Below are positions 24,720 through 36,498 of a stretch of DNA of 64,000 nucleotides, piece by piece. Origin of the DNA: Neelides folsomi. Lineage: Eukaryota; Arthropoda; Collembola; Neelipleona; Neelidae. The stretch is from positions 1-64,000 of the forward strand of contig JAQGBZ010000205.1 of the NCBI GenBank assembly GCA_034687125.1, read 5' to 3'. Positions within the stretch are counted from its first letter, which is position 1. Each line of letters starts with the position of its first letter. Below the pieces are notes generated by a model. That model had not been told where the DNA came from. It saw nothing but the letters and a program-made list of their open reading frames with translations, and ran no database searches. Made by a program: the position numbers and the translations under genes.

Positions 24720-27700
24720 CTGAATTCAACAAGACAAAACATTGTAAATACGATAATAATAATACGTATATACATAACCATCGACGCATAATGATTCATT
24801 ACTCCAAGGAGTATTTTTAATGAAGAACTACAAGAGCACGAATTAATAAATTAAATGACCTTCCGTTACATGACGCTACTATTATAAAATGCTAATTAAA
24901 GTCGTGGTTCTTTGTAAATTCCCTCAATATTCCAAGAACGCTCTATAATAAATGTACAGGGAATATTTGGGCTCAATGAGGAAAAAATTGGATCCTTTCG
25001 GCGATCCAAGCGTTAATCATTATCATTATGATCATCATTAATTCAAGAGAAGTGTGAATAGCGGACAACATTACTTTTGTACTATTAATAAACTTTTACA
25101 GACCCTCAAAAAACCCAATGTAGACGAATAAAGGTTAGTCTTGCGTTATTAACTTTGCATTTAAATAACAATAAAACGATCAACAATATTTAAGAAAAGC
25201 AACTCATGGTTTAAGAAAGCTACATACTTATATAGGTATTAATTTGGTGGCTAAATTCTTATCAATGATAAATCAATGTTTATTATATAATTAAGGTATA
25301 AATATACTTAAATATATTACAAAATTAGTATAAAATAAAGTCATTTTCAAAGGGTTTCTCGCTACGCTCATACATTACTTTTTGTTCGACTTTGATTTTT
25401 TTTCTTTGAAGAGACAAGAAAACGAAAATAAAATGCGTATGGATGGATGGACAATGCAAGTTATTTAAATACGATCGTAATGTAAGCCTGTTAAATGCTA
25501 CGTGCAATTTAGTCAATATTGATTTTGTAATTCGAAAAAACGATTAACTTAAAAATTTTTTTATTTTACCATTTTCATTTTCAAAATTTTCATTTTCCTT
25601 TTCTTTATATTTAAAATCACCGCTCTTCCTATGCGGATGCTGGATGAAAATTAACTGCATTTAGTTTTTGCTTCTTTGGTATATCGTATAAAGGCTTTAT
25701 TTATCTTGATGTTACTTATTAAGTTCAAGAATTCCCGTGTATTGTGGTTGTAAGATTGTAAGGTGAAGCCTCAATTCAATTCAATTGAATCAAAAAAATC
25801 TGATCTTCATTTTCATATAAGGAAATAAAATACATAGTTCTTCGCAGAAATATCGAGAAGGAATGTATAGATTTGATTTGATGTCAAAGTTTTGAATACA
25901 CAATGATCTATTCATTTAATAATCGTGGCATTTCATTTTTTGCCAATAATAACCCCTATTAAATTTAGCTTTAGCAATTCAATACAGAACATTCAACTTT
26001 CTCTCAAAAATTACAGGAGAACTCACCATGATTCATGATAATTTCCCCGCATCCCATTGAACCCTCAAGAAAGGAAGTCTATATTACGACTGTTGCTTCC
26101 TCCCATTTAATACGAGATTAAATTATCGGAATCAATATGTCGAAGCCCTTCTTAAACTCCCATTAGAAAATGAAACTCGTTCCCTTTCCTTTATTAAGTC
26201 ATAAAAGAGAAAAAAGACCGCTTGAAACTTAAACTGACTTCGAATTAATTAATAAGAATCAATGAATTTGCGTTATTGGGATGCGAACCATCTTCACGAA
26301 GTACGTATGAAGAGAGTAATAAAAAACCCTTATGATTTGGTATTCATGAACGAGAGCTGTTTAAATGAATTACAGTTTCTTCATGGTCAGTTGATCAGTT
26401 GCATCTCATTGAAATTAGACATGAGAGAGTTGAGGGACGTGGGATGGAATTGGGAGTGGGATTAAGAAGGCGAGTTTAATTCCTAGGTTGGTTCACAGGT
26501 TCGGATTCCTCGTGACGATGAGAGTGAGATTGAAGATGACTTCGAGTGGGTCTTTGCACCTGAGCATTCGCTAAATGCATGATTATCGCCAACTCACTTC
26601 CAAGCCCAACAATGTGTTCCCACTCCTATACACCGATTCGATGTATGCATTTCAAATCCTTTCTTCCATTGCCATCCTCGAGAGCCTTTTTATAATCTCT
26701 CTTTTTTGTATTTTATTATTATTTTATTATATTTGATGTGCAGTTATACTTGCGTACCTCGAGTGTACTTTTCCTTTCTCATCCCCTATTCTCGAAGTAA
26801 GTCCAAAGAGACATAAAAGACGATTATTACAATAAAAATCCTCTCATCTCTTCATTAGAAAGACGTTACGGACGAGTTAATTATCCCAGCTTACAGTTTA
26901 ATGAATATTTTAAATCTCTTCCTTAAACTACGATGGAAAAAATGGAATTCGAGTCGTAACTGCCGATCCCACACATCATGGTCCAAATACTGCTAAACTT
27001 AATTAAAACGGCGTGTTAATTAAAAGCTTGGATCGAAGAAAGAATTTAATCAAGGAAAAAGTTTCCAATAAAATGAGCCACTTTTCAATGTTCATTGAAG
27101 AATTCATGGGGTCCGGCCATCGGAATGAATGGGTGAATTAAATTACAATATAAATCTACTCAAGAGTGTCCAGCCGACACTAAAATTTACATTACATTAT
27201 GATAGTGGACTCCAGTCTTGTGCTTCTAGTTTTTAGAGGCTATTAATCCTCGTAAAAACTCACTCGGGTCGGGATCAACGTTTCGATCGCCTCGACTGGA
27301 CCTAATACACTTTACTCAACTCCCAAACAAGAGGAGTGGGCTTCGGATCATAATGTTTAACGCAATTTTTTTCATTTCAAGTTCCTCGGCTCGCCTCGAA
27401 ACGGGGCTTGATGAAGGATGGAGGTCTTCATTGAGTTCCCTCACCATTAATGTGCCGAAGAGTTTTGTGGTCAGAGTTGAGTTGCCTCCGCCTTCCTTCC
27501 GCGCCCTCCACCCAGCATCCGACCTTTAATTCCCGTGATTTCAAATGAATAAATAATTTTTGAATGAGGCCTGCTGCTGAGCTCCTCTGCGTGGGCAACG
27601 TGAATCGGGAGTTGGCTCCTCTCGGACCAACTAAACGTTCCTCATTTGAGACCACTTTTCGTCGTGGGCTTCGTGCTGGAGTCCAACCTTCGGCCCAAGA

Positions 27701-30700
27701 CATTCACATCTCCATTCGCGATCTCGGCTCTTCCTCAATAACCTTCATCGCTCAGTTAATTTAGACAATGTCTCAGCGAGAAGTCTATTAAGACTTCTCG
27801 AAATAGTGGGGGCATTGGAGAATTAAGACGTTTCGGCCTACAGCCTCGCCTTATCTTTTTGAACCGAGGGTGTCAAGAGAGTGAAATGATGGAAAAGGAT
27901 GTCAAATTATTATTTAAATCCATCGACAGATCTTCTCAATCTAAACGAATCTAAATGAGAGGAGACGCACAAGTGGAGTATATATAACAATATAAACTTA
28001 TCTCAAAATATAATAACCATATTACCTAATTATTATCATTATCCTCAACATTATTGCTTTTATCGGTACACGAAAAACGGGTGGACGAAACATTAATCAA
28101 AATGATATCTTGATAGGAGAATTGGAGCACCGTTGAAGCTCATAATCAATCATCGGAATTACATTATTGAGCCACCCTTAATTCCCTGCCCTACTCACCT
28201 CTAATTGTAATTGAACAAAATTACAATTTGTAGTCGAGTTAAATGACAATTGGCAAACAATAGCGTATTGCAGAATGGCTATAAATGATATTTATTAAAT
28301 TACAACAACATTATTCCGGCTACTGGCCATTACCAGGCCAGTGAGTTCTATGGTAGATGTTTATTTATGATGTTTATCCCCTGAGGTTCTTAAGCGCTCG
28401 CTAACTGTCTATTAGCGTCAATTGTATTTCTTAAACATGATTTGTTTAATCATTTACTCGATAATCGATAATTGTATATCATTTTTCATTGCACATGTAA
28501 AATTACCCGATTGTGCAATTGTTTAAATTGAATTTGCTGATTGTTTGTGCTCGTATATTTTATATGTATTTATTTGTAAAGTAAAATATCAATTTTGATA
28601 CAGCTATTAGGAAATTGAAACTGCTAAACCATTTCTGCGTATATTAGATATAAATGTATACATTTAATCAGACTCATAATTTGTATTAAAAAGATTTATC
28701 TTTTTCTAATGTAAAGTTTTTAGTTGCGACTTTTATTTCTCATTTGATTTGAAATGTATTTTATATCGAAGAGGACTAGATTGCTCTTTGAATAAGTCTC
28801 TCATTGAAAGCGATCTCTTCCATTCCATCTGTGGACTTGCTCTTTAACTCGAGATGTTGTAGTTGAAAGGATAGAAGAAAGAGTAGATTGCAATTGCAAC
28901 GTTACATCAAGCATCTTTCATTCAGGTACATGCTGAAGAAAGAACGGTTCTTCAAACTCCAAGTACCTTTGGCGTCGCGTAACGGAGGATAGAGAGAAAT
29001 GAGCAAATCTTTTTTGCAATACTCCACCATACATTTCATCTCAACTAAAGAGATGGCCTTCCACACCTTGCGATTTTTATTCAGGTGCCATAGGTGGTTT
29101 ATTATTTTCACCGTAAACAAAGGCGATCATACAAGAATCAAATTGAATCATTACACTGCACTCTATTTTACTGCTGTTTCAATGAAGCGTAGTATGGTAT
29201 ACAAAAATATTATTAATAGCTGAGCATTGCAAACAATGCAATCCATTCCTTTATTATACCTCCAATGCCTATAGAAAGACAGTTTTCATTCAAGTCTTGC
29301 AATTAAATTCATATCATTAATCTTTTTCTTTTTTTAATATAATTGAACTGCAATTAATATTTTACAGCTATTTGACACCTTTAGCAAATATTAACACATG
29401 TGCAGAAAGTAAATATTTCTCTGTATCGAATAATACTCATACTCTACCATACTCACATTACATTATTAATTTAATGTAGAGTGTAGGTTCACTTACTTTT
29501 AATCTAACTTACTCTAACCAATAAGTTAAGTTAAGCTTCATAAATGTAATTGTAAGAATCGTACATGTGCCATACGCATTATTATGTATAATATTTCACT
29601 GGATATATCTTGATAGATTGCACTGCACAATCTCAAGTACAATTTGGTACGAGTATCGTTATATTTTTTGTAAATTGCTTGGAGCATTCAACTGACATTA
29701 GTTTCATTATGATATTTTACACATTAAAGGGGTTGTATTCATTCATCTATAAAATGTTATTATATTAAACGTCCAAAAATTTTATCATTAATTCAGGAAC
29801 GCTATCAAAATATTATGATGATAAATGATTATTGCTTGATGGCGCTTCTGTAAATTAAAATTCCTCAAGAAAATGAATAAATATTCTTGACTGTAATGAA
29901 AATGAGTCATTCATTCCTTAACTTATTGAAAGCATTATATCAAATGCATAAAGGAAGAAATCGTAAAAACATGCAATTGCATCTTCGCTTAATTATAAAT
30001 CGTGAATAAAATCCCTTTCCATTCTTCTCAATTCGTTTCGTTCCATTGTTCATGAAAGTGATATGATGAATATACATAAGTAATTGGGAGTGAGTATTAT
30101 TGAAGATGCTTGGCATATAAAATCTACCTTAACGAGAATATCATAAAAATATTTTCAGTAATAATTTCGAAGAGAAAGTTCATATCTTCAGTATAAATAC
30201 TATAAACTTGAAAGGAACATCAAAACGACGTGTTTATCAGAAGTCAATTCTCCACGGATTACTTTTTGAGAAGATGGGAAAAGGTGAAAATGAAGCCATA
30301 TGATAAAAAAATGGGAAACTGACAGACTTTGAGTGGAGGAGCAAGAGATCTGTTAAAAATGCATAGCATGCAGGTCGTCTCCACCCATTAAATGTTGTTG
30401 GCTGTAAACCAAGATGCTTTATATTTTAGCTAAACACATTTTGACTAACCTCCTCTTCCTAACAAAGTTTAAAGGTAAATTGTTGAATATGAATAATCTG
30501 TACCAAAACCATGCGGCTACGTTTAATAGCCATAAACTACCATTTTCACCGATAAACGCGAAATTAAGAGAAAAATGTAATTGTCACTCTGACAAACATT
30601 AAGTGGCACAAGTTCACTCAAGTTTGTATCATAATTGAAGATGTTTTGGCTACTTAATGAGCCCCACGGATGATGGAAAAGAAACCCACGGGACACAGGG

Positions 30701-33700
30701 AAGATTGGGCATTAATAATGCAATTTGTAAGCTTCATTGAGTCAATGAATTATGACTTTTTTGACACTTATCATCTTAATCAGATTCTGTTTACGAGGAT
30801 GCTACTCGTGTTGCAAAGTGGAAGAAGTAGGGAGAAATGAAATGAGAATGCACTCTGCGTGGAATCCATTCACAATTTCTCATAGGATGCTCTTCCTTTG
30901 GACCCGCATGGACTTATTAGAAAACAAGAGGAAAATCAAAAGACCATCGCCATCATAAATCTCCCAAACAACCGAGTGACCTATAACTGACAAAAAGGAA
31001 AAAGATTCGCGGATGCTTCAGTCAAAGCAATGCTCAATCAACTTGCACACACTTTTCAGTTTACACTTTACACTATGCAAGTGGGCCTCATTGACAAGTG
31101 TATGACGTTGAGTACAAAATAAATAAAAAATATCTCGCATTCTTCAAGAGCTGTGATCGTAGTAATGATATGATAGATATGATTCTTTGAAGTTTAAACA
31201 TTACTTTCGAATTCTCAAACTCATGTTTATGAATGCAGTTAGATATTCTAATAAGTACCTATTGCAAATAAACTAACAATAAAATTACGTAGTCTTTTGA
31301 TATTGCCTTATAAGCTATATCAGTACTTTTAGTACAATAAATCCCTAGCGATGGAAATGTAAATTACTTACTAATAAAATATTAAACCTGTAGATAAACC
31401 TGTCGCTATATATCAGAATTATTAGCTTATAAGGAATACATACTTAGGTATATGGTTTAAACTTACTATGAAATAAAAATATTTCTTATATTTGTAATAT
31501 CTCGAATATCAAACCAAGCAATCATTCATTACAATCCGAATAAACACTTTTTACAATGGTATATAATGGAACTTCATTTTTAATAATCCTCTTTAAGCGA
31601 GATGTAAATACAGTAGTGATTAGAATAGATCCTCATCCCTGATTGTCTTTAGAAATTTTTGGCCGATTCATTCTAATGAATTCTTTTTGTTCTCTCAACA
31701 CTTGAATAAAAAGTTGAATTTATTCGAAGCATATAATTTTGAAATTTACGGTTTATGCTGAAGGCTATAGTATATTTGTTGTTATTATCGTGTTTGATTC
31801 TGCGTATTTAAAATTCAAGTATCTATTTTAAGTGCAAAAATCTCTCCGATTACGCTCCGGAAATACAGATCTCGTTAATTTTGATTTATAAAAATGTTTA
31901 TAAAAAGAACAAAATCATAATTTTTAACAATTTCATATTTTATGATAAAACTTTTTAAATGATAAACCAATTTTAGTTTAAGAAAATTCGTTTAACTAAT
32001 TAAAAATGAATAATGGGACTCGATGTTTGTTGTTTACACTTACGTACTTTAAATAAATACTTTAATCAATAATGTGTAAGCATATTATTCGTGTAAGTTA
32101 TATACCATACTTGATTGTTTACATCATTTAACCTTTAACGTTAGGGTTTATCAGTAATTTCTAATTTGATGAATTCGAATTTCATAAAGCACACGGGGCT
32201 GGTTTAAACGAAAGGAATTTAAATTGCTACTTTGCAAAAACATGCCTTGTTTATTCGCAATTATGTACTTACAAACTCTGAATAAAAATTTGGCAGAATT
32301 AGTTAATAATTTTAAGGTTGTGTGTGTGTGAAAATTCTTGTATTTTGAATTTGAATGTGTTATTATTAAAGTTAGTGGAATAGGTCAGAAAAGATAGATG
32401 CTAAAATTTAATAAATAACGCTTTTCTCTTATGATCTCATCCTTCTGAATTTTCTCACAAGCGACTCTCCCCTTTTCATGCTGATAAAGTACGAGTTTTA
32501 AAATGAGAAAATTCCGAGCCCCTGTTCTTTTATTCACGAAAATTAGGCAAACTAGGTGCGATTGGTTTATGTTTTTTAAAATCTTGTACCTCAACTTAAG
32601 GAACACTTATTACGTTATTTCGTTTTACACTACCTATATTTATGTAGGTACATGTACTTATTTAGAAGCTTCCTAATGCAATATTATAACTAAAAACTTT
32701 ACATTTAGATATACCAACAATAAATGTACACCTGACATTTATTACTAAAATGTTTAGTACAATAACAGAACATTTCAAGGTGTAAATATCTAAAGAACTC
32801 TTTGAATGTATTATAAAAGTAACTTATTCTTGTATTAAAAATAAAATTTTGGTACGAAAGTTACAATGTTTTTGTAGTATGCAATATGGTACATACTTAT
32901 TACAAATAAATAATTTTTATCTAAGCATAAGATACTGTTATAAGTATATTATTATACTGGGCCGACCAGTTTGGCTTTGAGGGAGAGATAGTGTTCACGA
33001 GTTGCCTTGTTAAGCAAATTTTGGGCCCTGAGCTTGCCTGGATAGGTGAACGGGGTTACACCCATCAGGAAGAGCCGGGGTTCGAAGTTGGCGGAGAGGG
33101 GTTCACCTTGGCGAAAGGACCAGAGCTCACCAAGAGGTGGAGCCGGGTCGGCCAGTGCCTCCTACCTGTCAGTTGAGGACTAAATGCAAAAGGTCTTCCC
33201 ATTTCTCTCTCTCGGAGCACATAGGTGGCGGCCACGACCATTGCATACACACACGGTCATAATTAAGTATCCCCCATGGAAGCATAAAAATTAGTCTAAT
33301 ACCAATAGCGTATACAACACGGGGGTAAATTTCTCTTCACTGGAAACACATATCAATCTAATATTGATAATGTGTGTCATACGGAGTAAAGAAAAGCTTG
33401 TAAATAGGCTGAGACAGACTGCAATGGGCCTCTAGGCCTGCGCGGCTGTAATGGTAACATCACAATCTCCCAATATACATACATAGTATTATACTATATT
33501 AGTATAATTTTGTATATACTATATCTGTAAAAGTGCTCAAATAAAAAATATGATATGGATCATGTAAATTATAATTCAATTGGTACTTTACCTAATTTGA
33601 AAATCATTTCGAAAAAAGAATGAAATATGAGCATGACAAAAATGTTAAGTTAATACATTGATACAAAATGTAAGTTGAGAGACGATGAACGTGATTTGAA

Positions 33701-34063
33701 TTGGTCGAATAAATTCTTCGCATTCGTCTTTGTCGTTACTCAACGTGGGCGACATCATGGAAGACCAATTTGGGAGTTAATTGAATCAAATTCCTCGTGA
33801 AGTTGAGCAAAGCTTCTTATTAATAGCCGTTAAGGAGGAAGCAACATGCGTAATGAATGAAATAAATAGGGTTTCCTCCCACATTCACAATGCCTGCCAA
33901 CCCGAAGGGGAAATGAGTTAAATTTATTAGGCTAATAGAGATGGGACTCATGGGGTCATTCATATAATATCTTACTATCGTCCATCCCATTACTCCTAGT
34001 CCTCATGCATAATGGATGGAGATAGGATCAAGCGGGAGATAAGAGAAGTGTGGATGAACTTAC
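24720..34063. other. Probable 9.3-kb intron of the PDZ scaffold gene
   Basis: It is AT-rich and without a supportable exon, bounded on the minus strand by the donor after 34064 (TTC|GTAAGT) and the acceptor before 24719. Two patches stand out by composition: 27240-27870 (mixed composition, open on both strands but with no recognisable protein) and the GC-rich island at 32958-33470, listed separately. If the exon at 24064-24719 belongs to a different gene, this stretch is intergenic instead. Confidence 0.45.
32958..33470. other. Unidentified GC-rich island, possible structured RNA or SINE-like repeat
   Basis: This block stands in flanks made almost only of A and T, with abrupt edges near 32958 and after about 33470. 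It contains several self-complementary pieces (GGGTTACACCC; CACCTTGG paired with CCAAGAGGTG across a short loop) and a box-B-like GGGGTTCGAAGTTGGC at about 33077. A second GC patch (GGGCCTCTAGGCCTGCGCGG) lies at 33426-33445. Frames run through it on both strands but look like nothing known. It did not match my recollection of U1, U2, U3, 5S, 7SK, RNase P or SRP RNAs. A polymerase III-transcribed RNA, a SINE or another repeat are the leading readings. Confidence 0.45.
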
Positions 34064-36465
34064 GAAGAGGAGTCTGCGGGATCCTGGGGAGGTTGGCACA
34101 CCGCGGCCGCTGGCCATAACATCATCCCCTTTGAGAGTTGGTGGGTTCCAAGGAACCTCAGGAGGGCGAGGTCCTCTTCTTCATCTCCCAATTCTCCCAA
34201 ACCGAGCTCGTCGGCGAGAAGGGCGAGATCCTCATCATCAAATTCGTTATTCTGCATAAGGATGACTTGCTGGTGTTTGGAGTCATTCAAATCCTCGCCC
34301 TCATTCGACTCCCGACCCGAATCATCTTCTTTTGTGGTCGCAAGAGGTTCGGCCGAATGGGATTCCTCACCTGTCGGCTGTCCCATTTCCAAGCCCTCCT
34401 CATCGTTTTGCTCTCCCATATGCAGTGGTTCTGGGGAAGAGCCAGTGGGCATCTCGACTCGCAACTGCACCACGTTGTTCCCTCTCTCAAGGGTGAAGAT
34501 CTTCTTGGGGTGCGTTGGGGGACTCTCCTCTCGCAAGTCTTGGAAGAACAACGGAGGTGCTAACGGGATCTCGGAAGCCTCATGAGACGAATAAGGGAGA
34601 GTCGGCTGGTCGAGGAGCGGCTCGAGGCTCCCTCCAAATTTCTTCCCAATTGGCAAGCAGAAAGGACCTGTCGGCTGGACTGTAAGTCCGAGAGGTAGCC
34701 AAGTATTGATCAACCCTTCTCCTTCCCAGCATCCGTCGCTCATTACGCTCATGGACAAGGTAGAGAGGCGGGAGACGACGGTTGACCGTGTGCTCGCAGT
34801 TTCATCCGAATCGCACATTGACCATAACTCACATTGGCTCATGCCCTCTGACCCCTCGGCGTAGTTCTCGTCCTCGATGATGTTGGAATAAAGGAGCGGT
34901 TGGGGCGGTAGAGGAATTGGCACAGAGTCCACGCAGCCGTTTGCCATTGCAAGGTGAAGGGCATTGTCTATCTTGTCAATGGCAAGGGCAATTGCATCTG
35001 TTTCCCCTTCTGCATCAAATGGGTCAATTATCGTAATAATGTGAGAGGAGTGATGATTAGGCCCAGGTTGATTCATCATGGATTCAAAATCAGCAAATGC
35101 TAAAGGAGGCTCAAGCTCTGAATTAACAATTTCTTCATTCACAATCAGTTTTTCAAGTTTTGCCTTTCTGGGTGGTGCCAAAGGAATTGGCTCTTTATTT
35201 TCATTCATTTCTTCGACGTTATTGTGTGGATCATTACCATTTATTTTTGTATCGGTCCCTTCCACAATTTCGTCCTCAGGTGCGAGCGGAGTGCTCTGGG
35301 CGCTGTTAGAAAGCATTAAAAGATGACAAGCCCCGTCTTGAATAGGTGAATCTGCTCGCTCAACTTCTCTTCCTTTGGAGCCGTGATGCAATAATGGAGT
35401 AGGAGGTCGCCGGTCAGGTTTCCATCCTATTCCCTCATTCTCACCCAACACAAGTTGAGAAGCATCAGGATTGTGTTGGTTGAAAAAGAGCTCTTGACTC
35501 TCTTCGTCGATATCTTCCTCTTCTTCTCCTTCTTCCTCTTCATTTGACGAGTTTGGAGAGAGACGAACTTTAGATGCGAGTTTCTTCTTCGTTGTCTTCA
35601 TTTCCTCATCAGATAGTTGATGACGAACGACGAGGTTCACGGCCACAGATGCATCTTTCAATATTTGAATGCACTCAATTCGTGTCATGGTCGAAACATT
35701 AATTTTCTCAATTTCAAGAATCTCATCACCTTCGACTAATCCTCCCCACGAAGTTTCAACTCGATGAGCCGGACTTCCCTCGGCACATGACTGAATAAAG
35801 AGTTGCTTTACAATTTCATTAGGGGCTGATGTCATGTTGGCTCCTCCATCAAACCGGAGCCCGAAGCCCAGCCGTTCACCAGGAAGTCGATACACAACGA
35901 CGTTTTCAGTAATTTCATCCCCTTCTTCGTCCTCAACTTCAAAGATGTCAACAATGGAGGAGTTTTTCCCATTTGGGCTTTTCTGCTCACCATCGGAGTC
36001 CGAATTGCTTTTGGAGCTGTATGACAAACTAATGAGATTTGCTTCAGAGTTGTTAAACAACTCTTCAAATAGTTTTTCATCATCTCCATCTGGTGAAATG
36101 TTGATAATAGACTTCTGCTTCCTGTGAGCGAAATGATAGTCGATCAGATCTCCGGTCGTAATGGTTAAGCTTGCGCTTTCATTATTTAAACCATCTTCTT
36201 CGTCTCTGTCCAAGTCTTGGTCAAGAGCTAAGACTGTAATGTATGCGGCTCCCGTTACAACTTCGCTTTCATCTCCTCCACTTCCACTTGAAGAAGGACT
36301 GATCGACTTTGAGTCATAAGAACTGAGAGAGTTTTCACATATTTCTGTGGGTGTAATGACAGTGAGTTTATTCCCACATTGAATTCCTCCATCAACCGAG
36401 ACCACAGTTATAAAAGGACCACAGAGGGTTAACGAGGAATCATCCTCGTCCTGATACGTTTCCAT
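34064..36465 (-). CDS. PDZ-domain scaffold protein, large 5' coding exon
   Basis: The exon gives 800 codons plus two bases. It opens with METYQDEDDSSLTLCGPFIT at ATG 36465. The frame stays open to an acceptor-like CAG at 36501-36499, so an untranslated leader exon probably lies upstream. One PDZ domain spans about residues 187-282, with the carboxylate-binding loop RLGFGLRF, the core GSPAHR and GLVEGDEILEI and the last strand VNLVVRH. PDZ domains bind C-terminal peptides, often at junctions or synapses. The rest looks disordered, with acidic tracts (an EEEEGEEEED run after the PDZ), proline clusters (IPLAPP twice, IPLPPQ) and two hydrophobic strips, PFITVVSV (near residue 18) and AYITVLAL (near 75). 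The exon ends at the donor TTC|GTAAGT in the middle of a codon, so the protein continues, probably into the exon at 24064-24719. I cannot name the orthologue. It does not look like a Scribble- or Par-3-type multi-PDZ protein. Confidence 0.85.
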
Positions 36466-36498
36466 TGGGAAATTCAAATGATATGAATAATAGACAAA

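Noticed and set aside
24720-24799. Signal-peptide-like start (MVMYIRIIIIVFTMFCLV) in front of the acidic exon
   Set aside because: The segment is AT-rich and ends in a good acceptor; the acidic exon fits the PDZ gene in phase. Kept as an alternative, not as the main model.
24094-24820. Plus-strand frames of 70-148 codons opposite the acidic exon
   Set aside because: They mirror the coding bias of the minus-strand exon and have no family match.
31303-31434. Small inverted repeat CCTTATAAGC ... GCTTATAAGG
   Set aside because: The word is itself almost palindromic and the flanks do not extend the match, so a mobile element is not supported.
32958-33250. Possible U1 snRNA (CTTGCCTGG followed by CCATCAGGAAG)
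   Set aside because: The 5' end differs from the near-invariant ACTTACCTG, and the expected stem-loop and Sm-site order is missing.
34050-34585. Plus-strand frames of 69-141 codons opposite the 3' part of the PDZ exon
   Set aside because: They are antisense shadows of the long coding exon.
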